Source: Phaeoceros laevis
Taxonomy: Eukaryota > Anthocerotophyta > Anthocerotopsida > Notothyladales
DNA length: 53,135 nucleotides
NCBI GenBank assembly: GCA_049999765.1
Contig: JBNGIQ010008096.1
Location: forward strand, 1-53,135
Direction of reading: 5' to 3'
Shown: piece after piece, positions 13,819 through 24,658 of the stretch
Layout: each line of letters begins with the position of its first letter
Numbering within the stretch: position 1 is the first letter of the stretch
Position numbers and translations under genes: made by a program
Notes under the pieces: model-generated
The model's database searches: none
Seen by the model: the letters and a program-made list of their open reading frames with translations, nothing else
What the model was told of the DNA's origin: nothing

Positions 13819-16135
13819 CTAAGACTCACGTCTTGTAACAGTTACTTGAATACCATTCAGTAAGGACAAAATGATCATCCTCCGATACCGAATATGTTGC
13901 CCGGGTACTAGCTGAAACTGGAAATGCCGACATAACAAAGCCATTACAATCTTCATTTGCAGGTAGGCTGCGTCCTTGCCCAAGCAGATGCGCGGTCCAG
14001 CCTGCTCACGAGTGTCACGCATGTTATCCCAAAGGCCACAGTCAGCAAGCATCTCATTTGGGTTGCAAGATAGAAGCTCCCAGCTGATAAGACAGATACG
14101 AAAGGAGGGCATAATTGACTCGTGAACCTGAAAAGCAGTAAACTTGAAAGGCGAGGCAGGCAGGAACACTCCGTTTGTGAGCCACCTCTCGGGCTTGTAC
14201 TCCTTGGCATCAGAGCCCCAAACGCTCTTCAACCGTGCCATTGCGTATGGCACGAAGCAAACCATATCTCCTGCTTTCACGCTTACTCCACCTGGGAGCA
14301 CATCATCTCCTAACACTCCTTTTATGTCCTGCACCATGAGCACTCGAGATCTGTCATCAGCATTTGCCATGCTTTAACAAGGGCGGGCCCGGAAACACAG
14401 TTTAATGCAAATGCCAGGCCATACCTGTGGAACAGCCGGGTAGAGACGAATGGTTTCCGAAATAGCAGCATGCAAGTATTGCAGGCCCGGGAGCACGGCA
14501 TCATACGTCAAAAGCTCGACAAACGCTTCCAGGCGCTTGCTGAACTCAGCCTCATTCAACGAACCCAAGTCCCCACCTGTAGCTGGTCCAAGAAGCAAAT
14601 TTCGCCTTGAGCAGTCATTCTGAAGGCCTTGCTCCTGCCAGATAGTTTCGTAGCTAGCTAGGCTTCGAATGGATAGTAGGACTTACCATAAGTATTGTGA
14701 CCGTGCTCTTTCTCGAATGCACAGACCTCCTCGTAGATCTTATCAGCCACCTCAGGATGAGTGCAAAGACAGTACATAAACCAGGAGAGGGTGGCAGAAG
14801 TGGTGTCCCGCCCAGCAATAACAAAATTCAACACTGCATCCCGAAGGGTTTTGTCTGACATCTCCTCGCTTTGCTCTGTCCCGTCTCCATCCTTTGACAA
14901 AAGCATAAACCTTGAGAGCAGGTCTGCTCTCATCTGCACGCAGACACGTGCCCATGGTTTGAACAATACAAATTTCCTGAAGAAATGGAGTTCTTAGCAA
15001 CTTTGACCAAGAAACCGTATCACACAAGTTTGTAAGGACTTTGCTCACATGCTCATCTTCGTTTTGGGCGGCCATGGTGACATTCCCATCATGTGTGGCT
15101 ACCGGTTTCGGTTTTGGGCCAGCCTTCAGTTCAGCTCGTCTGGTGCGAATGACATTGTACGTGAACTCGTCCATGTAGTGGGAACTCTTGGCGAGCAATG
15201 CCTCAGAACCTAGGTTGAATCTGCGCTTGAGTTTCCATGTCGGGTCCACAAACCGGAGGCTGGATATTTCGTTGGCTTCGTCAAAAGCTCGAGCAAAGGG
15301 CACATCCGGTAACTCTGGTGATAGAGATCCCAGGCTCACTCCAAAGCCGACTTTGCAAATGGAGTCAAGCGTCAACCGCATGAACAGGTCCTGCATAAAC
15401 CATCCCAGCCTGGACACTCAGTGTTCTATGAGCCGTCAAGAAGGAAAATAAACCCGTGACAAAACACATCAATTGCCCCCTGGACAATCAGCGCACCTGC
15501 ATCTCAAGGGAATTGCCGGTGAAGGAAGCGCGGGTTGCAAAACCCGCCAGCTTCAGTGCAAACTGGCGATGCACAACAGAGCTGTACTCCCGCAGCACCT
15601 TGGATGCAAACTCCATGCTGGCAGCTTTCCGCTGCTTCTTCCATAGCTCCCCGTCCGTATTGAAAATCCCGTCTCCCAGCAACACTTCCATCAACTGATG
15701 GAACCTGTCCCCCTGATCTCAAAGTTCACACACCGACCGAAGAATTTTCAAGCTGATTCAAGACAGGGAAAAACACCTAGCGGGTCCTTCAGTCAAGAGA
15801 TAGAGCAGAAATGGAACCATCACCTTCGGGTAGTTGGCAAAATTGTCCTTGAGGATGTGCTCGCAGACAACCGGGTCGGCAGTGAAGATGTAGGAGCAAG
15901 ATTCAGGTAAGCGGACTGGGAAGGTGAGAGCACCTTTCTCGAAATATTCTGTGAGCCAGTCGTGCATCCTGTCGTAGTTGCGCAGCAACTCAGGCAGTGC
16001 TCCGATAAAGGGCCAGCGCTTAGGGCCCGGACCCCTCTGGCGCGAGCGGTACAGGAAGAGCCAGAAGGTGGTGGAAATCACAACCACCGCTACCGCGATC
16101 ACCACCGACCCCAGGGGTGCAGGAGGGCCTTCCAT
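13819..16135 (-). CDS. CYP704B: Cytochrome P450, CYP704B-type fatty-acid omega-hydroxylase, 550 aa, 7 exons
   Basis: Exons are 15824-16135, 15497-15712, 15049-15390, 14687-14933, 14425-14576, 14128-14328 and 13819-14001, with all phases closing. An N-terminal membrane anchor (residues about 9-27) is followed by RGPGPKRWPFIGALPELL. The CYP86-clan signature MEVLLGDGIFNTDGELWKKQ appears near residue 110. Next come I-helix AGRDTT (330-335), ExxR as ETIR (413-416), YKPERW, and the heme loop FKFTAFQ/AGPRICLGKD with Cys496 split by the last intron. The overall order and wording match the CYP704B group, ER enzymes that omega-hydroxylate long-chain fatty acids for sporopollenin. The match to 704B is by recall of family sequence, so the clan is certain and the subfamily likely. 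The start is the first ATG; the upstream frame begins with GTG. Confidence 0.95.
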
Positions 16136-17189
16136 GGTAAATGGATCTAGCAGCTGCAGAATGCACTTCACTCAAATTCACACCAAGCTCGCTCAATTTC
16201 TCATGCATCAAAACATCCAACCGCGCAGAGAAAGAACAAGGGCACGTTCCATTTTGAAGTGCCGTCACGGCGGCAGGCAGAACCGGGCAGGCCATCCAAC
16301 ATTCGCTGTGCCGTGACTCGTGGGGAAGACTACTGGCCGATACGGGGGGGAGCCTGCCGGAGTCAGCCGGACTCACACCAGTTTATCTAATATTGACTGA
16401 CGTGTCAGTGAAGATTCGAAATGGCCCGTCAGCAGCAGGCCTCACCGATAGACTAGTCCATGATCTAGAATCTAAATACCCTATTTAAGAGCGAGCTAAC
16501 TTGCACGAGTCGACAACCCATGAAGAAGAAGAAAAGAAGAAACTTTACTGCGTGCTTTATGGGTCCGAAAGGGACCCACATTTGTCATAGAGATATCAGT
16601 TGGCGCAATGTGAGACGGTTCATACCCGTAGTTATGCCGCTCAACATCCACTCTTTTGGGCGAAAATTGACAGTGCCAATTTGAGGAGAAGTGCGTAGAT
16701 AGACCTTTGTACCTCACCCTTTGTTAGATAGAGAGCGAAAAACCCCCCGTAGGGATAAAAAAATAATACTCTCCTCCATGGTCGGCGAAACCTGATTAAG
16801 CTTTTCCCGATGGTGATTGGACACGTGGCCAAAAGACCGAAGACCGGTAAAACAAGCCAGGAGTTACCACAGGGTCAGTCTTGGGCATACCCCAGACTGC
16901 ACAGAGCCTCTTGCCCGCAAGGTGCTGTGAACCATCTGATGCGATGGTTTGCCATCGGATGGTCATGAGTCCTGGACCCCGTGGGGGAATCGGGATGAAA
17001 CAAGTCTCTCCACCTGTGGCTGACTTCTCCCCCAATCGGCTTCTCTCCCAATCGGTTTCTCTCCTAATCAAACACCTGAAATAAACTAAACTTCTTCTTG
17101 TCAAGGGCATTTGAGGCTTTTTGCAGTTAAAAATCCAGGTTATTGAAAACATTTTATTGCCGAAAGAAACGCGTTTTGTAGTGAAAAGT
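16136..17189. other. P450 promoter side; no gene recognised
   Basis: This is the 5' flank of the P450 gene. Short open frames on both strands have no recognisable content. A near-perfect inverted repeat (accatctgatg ... catcggatggt) lies around 16931-16963. Confidence 0.4.
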
Positions 17190-17211
17190 GGAATGAAACG
17201 CGTTTCATTCC
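17190..17211. repeat. 22-bp perfect palindrome
   Basis: The sequence ggaatgaaacg followed by cgtttcattcc is its own reverse complement. A diverged relative (ggaatgaactgcgttcattcc) occurs at 17591-17611, in each case followed by a gattcccrtttcca-type stretch. The two copies flank the 100-N gap, which suggests a repeated element around the gap. Confidence 0.85.
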
Positions 17212-17316
17212 CTTGATTCCCGTTTCCAGTTTTACATGTTTAAATCCGTTTTTTTTACTTTTTACATGGAGATCAGAAACTCTTTAGGATGGAATAAAGT
17301 TCAATAAATAGAGTTT

Positions 17317-17416
17317 NNNNNNNNNNNNNNNNNNNNNNNNNNNNNNNNNNNNNNNNNNNNNNNNNNNNNNNNNNNNNNNNNNNNNNNNNNNNNNNNNNNN
17401 NNNNNNNNNNNNNNNN
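17317..17416. other. Assembly gap, 100 N
   Basis: Exactly 100 Ns, a conventional placeholder length. The right flank is an 87-bp tandem repeat, so the gap probably hides more copies of it. Confidence 0.99.
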
Positions 17417-17590
17417 ACATTGACCTATCTAGACCGGTTTGAAGCTAGGTTGCTGTAAACTAATTTTTTTCTAAAAGAAACACGTTTCCACCGTGTAAAT
17501 AAAACATTGACCTATCTAGACCGGTTTGAAGCTAGGTTGCTGTAAACTAAATTTTTGCTAAAAGAAACACGTTTCCACTATGTAAATAAT
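17417..17590. repeat. 87-bp tandem repeat, two visible copies
   Basis: Copies start at 17417 and 17504 with acattgacctatctagaccg and end with an aaagaaacacgtttccac stretch. They differ at only a few positions. The first copy begins exactly at the gap edge, so the array likely extends into it. Confidence 0.9.
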
Positions 17591-17671
17591 GGAATGAACT
17601 GCGTTCATTCCATTTTGATTCCCATTTCCATAGGTTTGAAATAAGGTTTGAACTTCTAGTAACTTAGTAAG

Positions 17672-17696
17672 GTTTGAACTTATTGGAAGTTCAAAC
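17672..17696. repeat. Hairpin, 10-bp perfect stem
   Basis: gtttgaactt and aagttcaaac are separated by the 5-nt loop attgg. The same ggtttgaact word is also repeated at 17644, so the region looks like low-copy repeat DNA rather than a regulatory site. Confidence 0.6.
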
Positions 17697-18519
17697 TCTA
17701 ATAATAAGGTCACTATGCCTTAAAGTTGGAACGTTTCAATTTCATAAAACACAAAACTAGAATGAATTACGAGATGAAGTCTTAAAGCACAATCCCACAT
17801 AGGGCAGACTCTCTTCATCTAGCACTTAATAAAGTTTCTTTTTCTTCTTATTCAGCAACTTGAGTGTGATACGTCATGTATGGAGTATAAGAAACATCTT
17901 TGTGCAAGCCATTTCCTGCTCCCACATCATATGCATGGCAAATTGTTGTTGAGAAAATTCTCGTGGACCTTGTCACATACCCACGGGTGTGCTTTGTTTC
18001 ATAGGTTACCCTGCTGGAATGAAAACACTTGAAACGTTCATGAGAGTCCCCGTACCGATTGGTACGGCCCGGTTGCTCTGGACCACATTGATATTTCTCA
18101 GGAAATGAAAATCCTGGCTTACGTTTTTCAAAGACCTGCGCGAAATTCGCGAGTCTTCAGAAGATTCAACACATCGCAGAGAGTATGAGCAGGGAGGGAG
18201 GGAGCAGCAGGGGACCAAAGTGCACCATGTCCCAACAATGTAGCAGCTCGAAACCCAAATGCTTTAAAAAGATAGATGCTGATAGTGACCGGGCTGCGTC
18301 TGGGCCAATGAACCTCTTCACTTGCTGACTGGTACATTCCTACGGCTTGGGACAACTTGGCAAAGTACATAGCCTTTGTGTGTCCATTCTCCAATTGTTT
18401 TGATTGTCGGGCTCTCATTCCGCAGCAGCTGGTGTGCATGATTGCGATGCTGGTCGCTGAACGCCTTGCGTCTTTGATGTCCTTAATGGCTATGTAGCAC
18501 GTTATCTCCCTCGGAACCT
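17697..18519. other. O-methyltransferase 5' region; no gene recognised
   Basis: The first half is AT-rich. A minus-strand frame of about 103 codons at 18128-18439 has no recognisable motif and probably is not a gene. Confidence 0.35.
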
Positions 18520-20710
18520 ATGGCAGGTTTTCCAATGGAGCTCACAGTGGCTGGAGGCAGGCTCCGCCTTTGCCCTTATCGAGAAGCCTCCCCATGCAAC
18601 GCCTCGCAGCCGGCCTCGTTGAGATCGCTTTCAGGTTGCAGGGTGCTGCTTAGTGGTCACCGGATCGCCTGTTTCCCGGCTTGGGAGGGCAACCTTTTGT
18701 CTGTTGCCTTGTGTCAGAGGCGCCAGGGGCGCAGGCGTTGTAAATTTGCGGTTGCTTCAGCTGATGGACCTTCGCAGGACCGACTCAAAAATGGACAGAT
18801 CGAGGGATCGAGCTCGGCCCCAGGTTCGTCCAAGGCAGTGGCTGGCTCAGCCAATGCCATAACTGCTGTTCCCAGAAGACCAAGCCCGAAGCCGTTGAGT
18901 GACGAGGATAAGGAGAGGAGAGAAAGGATCGAGGATGAGCTCAAGGATTCTAGAAACTTCGTGGATTACCTTGCGCCAAGACCCCTTCGCAGGTGCTTGC
19001 CAGGATTGGAAACCCACCGTGTAGGAGTGAGGAGTTGTTGCAGTTCATAGCTAGTTTCTTTGCAGTGAGCTGATTAAAATCGTAACCGTGTCGAATTCTC
19101 TGAGTGTCTAAAACACAATGCGTGTGGCAGGGTAACATTTGCATTTGGTGCCGCCTCCTGCTTCGTCGGATTTCTTATATCTGCTTCTCAGCTGCTCACA
19201 AATCCAAGCCTTCAGGTGTGTTGCCTTGTTTGTTGTATCGAATTATACTTCCGGTACATAGCAGCCACCTGTTGGATGAAGAAATGACATTACAGCTGTC
19301 AGACCTGTGTAGAGCATGCCTGATATTTTTGTGCAGGCGATGAATGGCAGCTCAAACAATGTGGGGATCAACTTGCTCGGCGCAATTGGTTTCGCAGGCC
19401 TCTTCGTATGGGAGGGGCAACAGGTACTCAACTGCCAAACAGGAACAAAATCATCCACTATCTGTATTCAGGGCTAGGAATACTTAAGGTCTTGATCCTA
19501 TGGAGTTTCTTCCTGTCTGCCGCAGGCAGAGGTGCAAAAGATCAGAAGGAAGAAAGTGCGTGAGGCACAAATAAAGCGCGGTGACAGGTATGGTGACAGA
19601 TTATGGTAGAAACTCCTTAGGTGTCAGAGGCAAGGGTCCTTACTCATCTTCTTTATGCAGAGAGGTTTACACAACTGAAACTGGTGAAAAGATGTCGAGA
19701 CTTAAGCCAGTGGATGATGAGTGGATTATTAGGAGACTTGATCGGTGGGGGGCACAAGATGGTCTCCCACAGATCGGACCAAAGGTTTTGGAATCCTGAC
19801 TGGCCCCTTATCGTTACTTATCTGTCTCTGCTGGCCTTAACTGATGCCCTGCTGCTGGGTCCTGCAGAAAGGGGCATTGTTGCAAGATTTAATAAAGGAA
19901 CGGGAGCCTCAAACTATTGTGGAGGTGAGCCTCTAGAAGCAACCGGTGAAGTTGCACCGTAAAAGATTGCTGTTTTGTTGAGGACTCCCCGCAACTTGCT
20001 AATCTCAGAGTAAATTTATTTAAAGCCATGAATCAGGTGGGTACTTTTACTGGATACTCAGCAATCAAGATGGCACAGGCTGCCCCCAAGTCGTGCAAAA
20101 TTGTATCTATTGAGAAGGATCTGAAATGGGTGGCAGTGGCTAAAAGGTATTTATGTGCTCATCAACTCGATTACTTCGAGGTGGCAAGACGCAGCGTGTC
20201 GACCTTCATACCAAGGACCGTTTATCGCTCTGAACCCAGTTGTGCGACTATCTGACTGGGGTGTGTTTGTGAGCAGATTCATCTCCCAAGCAAAGCTGAG
20301 CAAGCAGGTGGATGTAAGGTGGGGAGAGGCTGTGCAAGAACTGACGAAGTTTGATGGAAAAATTGATTTTCTACTTCTAGATGCAGTACCTTCGGAGTAC
20401 ATCGAGTACCTCAAGGCTGCCGAACCTAGGCTTTCGGAAGCAGCAGTGATTGTTGCGGACAATGCAGGTATATACGTATCTCGTCCTTGTGCTTGCCACT
20501 TCAGTACCAAAGCCTGATCTTATCAACATCGACGTGGGTGGTGACCAATCTGCTGCTGTTTTCGCAGGGCTTTACAGCTCACAAATGCAGACATACTTAG
20601 ACTACGTACAGAAGTCAGGCAAATACGAAAGTCGATTCATCCCATCGACCCTCGAGTACAGGGACGATGTGTCGGATGGCCTGGAAGTGAGCACTGTGAA
20701 GGTCTTGTAA
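18520..20710 (+). CDS. Membrane-anchored class I O-methyltransferase (SAM-dependent), 443 aa, 9 exons
   Basis: Exons are 18520-18992, 19131-19215, 19337-19423, 19526-19587, 19661-19784, 19868-19924, 20037-20146, 20277-20467 and 20568-20710, all phases closing. Residues 1-95 are rich in Arg and Ser and fit an organellar targeting peptide. A Pro/Ser linker follows, then two hydrophobic stretches (about 160-182 and 197-211, starting VTFAFGAASCFVGFLI and VGINLLGAIGFAGLFVW). The methyltransferase fold follows: SAM motif IVEVGTFTGYSAIKMA (about 294-309), acidic ribose-binding residue in KIVSIEKD, then KIDFLLLDA and VIVADNA. This is the caffeoyl-CoA/catechol OMT fold, which transfers methyl from SAM to a hydroxyl. 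The acceptor cannot be told. The long N-terminal extension and membrane segments are unlike soluble CCoAOMTs and suggest attachment to a plastid or ER membrane. Confidence 0.92.
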
Positions 20711-22166
20711 CTTTAGGGTAACCAAAGGTAAAAGTCTCGGCAAAAGTCAAAAAGTCCAAAACCCCAGAAGTCTCCGCGTCCATACACTGATGATGAGTGT
20801 ACCGAGGCAGTGATTGATTGTATTGATATATATATACTTCTAGTCCAACAACATCTGCACTCGTGAAACCGTCCGTCCGTATCTCAGAAATTATCCTACT
20901 AGATGCCGATGAGGATGATGATTAATGTTGAGCCTCCGGGATTAACCGGGAGGGCAATAACAAGCTATGCATCAGTACAGGAGTGTAGCATCAACCAGCC
21001 AGCATCACTCGGCAGCAATAACCACCGCCAGCAGCAGCAGTACCACGTTTGCGGCGAACGGCAGCCGGTTGGCAGGATGAGTCTGGATGACCCCTTCAAT
21101 TTGGAAAAGGAACCTTTCAAATTGGAAAAGGAACTGAATAAGAGAAACATCCTGAGAAATCTACCGCCCATGGGGAGGAAGCATTTAGGGGAAACACTCT
21201 GGGAGTGTTGCAAGATCAGTAATCGACCGCTCGATGATTAAAATTGGAAAAGGAACTGAGTAAGAGAAACATCCTGAGAAATGTATCGCCCATGGGGAGG
21301 AAGCATCAATAATGATTATAACGTAATGATGATCATCATTGTGGTGACTTGTAAGAGCTTCAAAATGCTATTGATCATAATCAAACAGTATTCGATAACT
21401 GTCCTGGATGAGCGCTCTGGAATTCCCATGCTCTGAGATTGTAGTGCAGTGGCCTAAGGAGAATCTGTGGTCATTCCCCTAGCAGCAATCCTTCTCCTCC
21501 GGAGACATCCAGCAGTACATCATGATCACTAGCTATTCTCTAGCTATTCTGGTAGGCTATCAAGCTCCACCCTTGCCCCTCCTGCTATTGCTTCTAAAGC
21601 CTGTGGTCAGACAACCTCAGCAAAGGGAGCCATTCCCTTGCCGTCTATTTCTTGATCTCAGGTAGTTTGCACACCAGTCGTTGAAGTGCACCATTTAGTT
21701 ACTTCATATTCCTGTGGCAAACATGACAAGGCGTCGGTTGCTGTATACGACAAATGTACCCCACTTTGGGCTCGTCATGAATTGGGCGGTATAGTACTGT
21801 AGACTGGTTTCATCAAAGCGGCGTCGTCTGCAGTAAGTTAGTACCGTATGTAATTGACTCAAATCTCCTACAAGAATATTGGTAGGAAGATGTGCCCGCT
21901 CTAGTGAATGTCCAAGTGCTGGTATCTATGCTAGAAGCTGGGCAGAATGAAACAATCAACATGCGCTGCGCCAAGATAGCTACGCAAGGATGCGGCATTT
22001 GGATGTTTAATTGTTGTCAGTGCAACTATCTCACATTTTGCTATTGTTATACACTCCTTGTAAACTATCCTCACAAGCAAAATATCTTCCATTTCCACAT
22101 GTCTTCCTAGTTTCAATTTGGTTGAGCTACCAGACCCCAAAGCCTTTTCTACATGAACTAGTGGAT
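20711..22166. other. Intergenic region with a 66-bp direct repeat
   Basis: A forward frame of 112 codons at 20903-21241 contains the first repeat copy and is not recognised. The rest has no convincing gene. Confidence 0.4.
21119..21306. repeat. 66-bp direct repeat pair, 122 bp apart
   Basis: Copies at 21119-21184 and 21241-21306 share aaattggaaaaggaactga through cccatggggaggaagcat with about four mismatches. A shorter relative (ttggaaaaggaacctttcaa) lies at about 21101-21120. Confidence 0.85.
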
Positions 22167-23893
22167 TTACAAGTCACTCATTTTGTTCCGTGATGATAAA
22201 AAAGGAACAGTCATAATGCATGCTTCCTGGCGCGCATCTTCCAGCTCACCACATTTTGCATACATGGCCACCAGGCAGTTGCCCACCACTACGTTATCCA
22301 GCAGTCCTCTTTTGACAATCTGTGCGTGAAGCTCCCTGCCCTTTTGTATCGCACCAGTGCTTGCACACGCCTTAAGAAGGCAAATAAAAGTTACATGGTC
22401 AGCTGAAATGAGGCCCCCCTCCTCCATTTGTCCATACACCACAAGCGCCTCTTGGCGGAGTCCTTGCTGTGAATACCCAGCGATCAGAGCATTCCAAGTC
22501 ACCAAATTCTTTGTGTCCATGCTGTCGAAAACCTGGCGTGCATCTTCTAGCTCACCACATTTTGCGTACATGTCTACCAGGCAGTTGCCCACCAGTACAT
22601 CATCCAGCAGTCCTCTTTTGACAATCTGTGAGTGAAGCTCCCTGCCCTTCTGTATGGCAACTGTGCTTGCACACGCCTTCAGAAGGCAAGAAAAAGTTAC
22701 ATGGTCACCCAAAATGAGACCCCCCTCCTCCATTTGTCCATACACCACAAGCGCCTCTTGGCCGAGTCCTTGCTGTGAATACCCAGCAATCAGGGCATTC
22801 CATGTCACCACATCCTTTGTGGCCATGCTGTCAAAAACCTGGTGCGCATCTTCCAGCTCACCACATTTTGCATACATGTCCAGCAGGCAGTTGCCCACCA
22901 CTACATCATCCAGCAGACCTCTTTTGACAATATTTGAGTGCAGCTCCTTGCCCTTCTGCAAGGCACCAGTGCTTGCGCACGCCTTCAAAAGGCAAATAAA
23001 AGTAACACGGTTAGCCAAAATGAGGCCCGCCTCCTCCATCTGTCCATACACAACAAGCGCCTCTTGGCCGAGTCCTTGCTGTGAATACCCAGCGATCAGG
23101 GCATTCCATGTCACCACATTCTTTGTGTCCATGCTGTCAAGAACCTGGCGTGCATCTTCCAGCTCACCACATTTTGCATACATGTCTANNNNNNNNNNNN
23201 NNNNNNNNNNNNNNNNNNNNNNNNNNNNNNNNNNNNNNNNNNNNNNNNNNNNNNNNNNNNNNNNNNNNNNNNNNNNNNNNNNNNNNNNATCAGGGCATTC
23301 CATGTCACCACATCCTTTGTGGCCATGCTGTCAAAAACCTGGCGTGCATCTTGCAATTCGCCACATTTCGCATACATGTCAACCAGGCAGTTGCCAACAA
23401 ACAAGTTAGTAGGATTGCCTCTGTGCAACACATCAGAGTGCACTTTTCTGCCAGATTCCAAGTCAGCGGCAAATGCACAAGCTTGAAGGGCAGCTACAAA
23501 GACGTAATCATTCGCCTTCACACCTGACCTACGCATCTCACGGTAGATTTGTATGGCCTCCTTCGGTTTTCCGTGCTTAGCATGTGCAGAGATTATGGAA
23601 AACCACATGAAGACATCCGGTTTCCCTACCCTGTTGAACACATTCATGGCCTCCTGTAGCCTACCTCCACATGCATACATGCGCAAGAGATGGTTTCCCA
23701 AAAATGCGTTGGATCCGTACCCAAGCTTGACAGTGAGATCATCAAGTCGTCGCCCCAACACCAGATTTTTTTCAGCCCCGCATATCCGAATGACTCTGTA
23801 CAGCAGAGAGGAGGACGCACGAGATTGTTTCTCCGCCAAGATGGTCAAAGCGTCCACTGCTGGACTTAGCTGCCCATTCCCAAAGTTGTTCGG
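22167..23893 (-). CDS. PLS-class PPR array, homogenised repeats, 3' truncated; PPR half of a PDF-PPR gene
   Basis: The minus frame is open from 23893 to the stop at 22167 apart from the N gap. It begins NFGNGQLSPAVDALTILAEK, a typical PPR N-terminal repeat start, and has no usable ATG for about 70 codons, so it needs coding sequence upstream. It then runs through P, L and S motifs (NVVTWNALIAGYSQQG, LLKACASTGALQKGKELHS, DMYAKCGELEDARQVFDSM). The motifs repeat with a 306-bp (102-aa) period and near-identical DNA. The array stops abruptly inside an S motif, followed by an unrelated tail and a stop, with no E, E+ or DYW domain. PPR arrays bind organellar RNA, one motif per base. The upstream frame encodes a PDF motif and is offset by one base, so this copy may be dead or contain an assembly error. 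Confidence 0.75.
23189..23288. other. Assembly gap, 100 N, inside the PPR array
   Basis: The gap sits within the 306-bp repeat array. The flanking motifs imply roughly 213 bp missing, or that plus a multiple of 306 bp. The frame continuity across the 100 Ns is therefore accidental. Confidence 0.99.
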
Positions 23894-24353
23894 TTACAGC
23901 CTGAGCCGTTCCGTACCCTTCGGACTCTGGCACCGTTGGAGCACCAGCATTATGATGCAACAAGGGGTCGGATGGAGGCTGAGCAGACCGTCCAACCTGC
24001 TTGTCCAAGGCAGCCAGCTCCGCATCCACCCAGTCAGACTTGTAGAAGTTGTTCAGCCACAGGGGCTCCTTGGACTCCTTGTGCCTGAAGTCGGGAGAGC
24101 ACGCGCTCTTCTTGTTCGTCCTGCAGTCCCACCACAATGTGGGGTCCAAGAAACACTGCCTCCGCAACAACTCTTGTCGTTCTCCTGCACTGATATTATC
24201 CGGTATGCATAGCTTGGCTGCTAAGTAACAGCACGGCACAAATGTGCGGCTTGTGTAAATCCATTGCCTCGGAGGCACATTTAACCTCCCCTCCAGCTCC
24301 AGGGTGAGTGCCTGTCTCTCAGCTGCTGGCATCCAAAACCGCTGATGTTGCAT
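23894..24353 (-). CDS. OSB-type PDF motif, N-terminal half of the PDF-PPR gene
   Basis: From an ATG at 24353 the minus frame encodes about 150 residues up to the PPR junction, continuing in its own frame to a stop at 23772. The core reads CFLDPTLWWDCR, then CSPDFRHKESKEPLWLNN, then SDWVDAELAALDKQ. That is the layout of the PDF motif (WWDNR..K....PDFxHKxxGExLW.....P.WV..xL) of plant organellar single-stranded DNA-binding proteins, where it binds ssDNA. An earlier stretch, PRQWIYTSRTFVPCCYLAAKL, could be the end of a second degenerate PDF motif. No SSB fold is seen upstream. After a linker it reads AQAVTEQLW, where loss of one base throws the frame off from the PPR N-terminus that should follow. 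The equivalent part of the second copy (24659-25100) is in frame with its PPR once a duplication is removed. Confidence 0.75.
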
Positions 24354-24658
24354 CCCGTTGGTGGTGCGCCGGTAGGTGGAGGAAATGTGCCATTGCTAAC
24401 TCTGCAAAAACTGGAGCACTTGACTATGGCGGCCCTCGGGCTAGGAAATGTTATCCAGGTCAAGCGCAGCCACAAGCCACGGTGGCCTTCGGTTTGAACT
24501 CACAGGGAAGCACCAGCAGCAGGGACATCTGTCGGAAAAGTCACGACACCTGGCCTGGCCTCCCCATTCCAGCCGCGAGGCAGGGCGCCTCCACCCTCCC
24601 AGCCCGCTGGGCACCACCTCCATCCCTTCTGAGGGACGGGCTTTTCAGCGATGGTTAG
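24354..24658. other. Spacer between the two inverted PDF-PPR copies
   Basis: About 300 bp of GC-rich sequence at the head-to-head junction. Several short frames are open on both strands but none continues the PDF frames clearly. It may contain remnants of an OSB N-terminus or a bidirectional promoter. Confidence 0.3.

Noticed and set aside
22357-23527. Plus-strand ORFs across the minus PPR array
   Set aside because: They repeat with the same 306-bp period because they are antisense to the PPR repeats.
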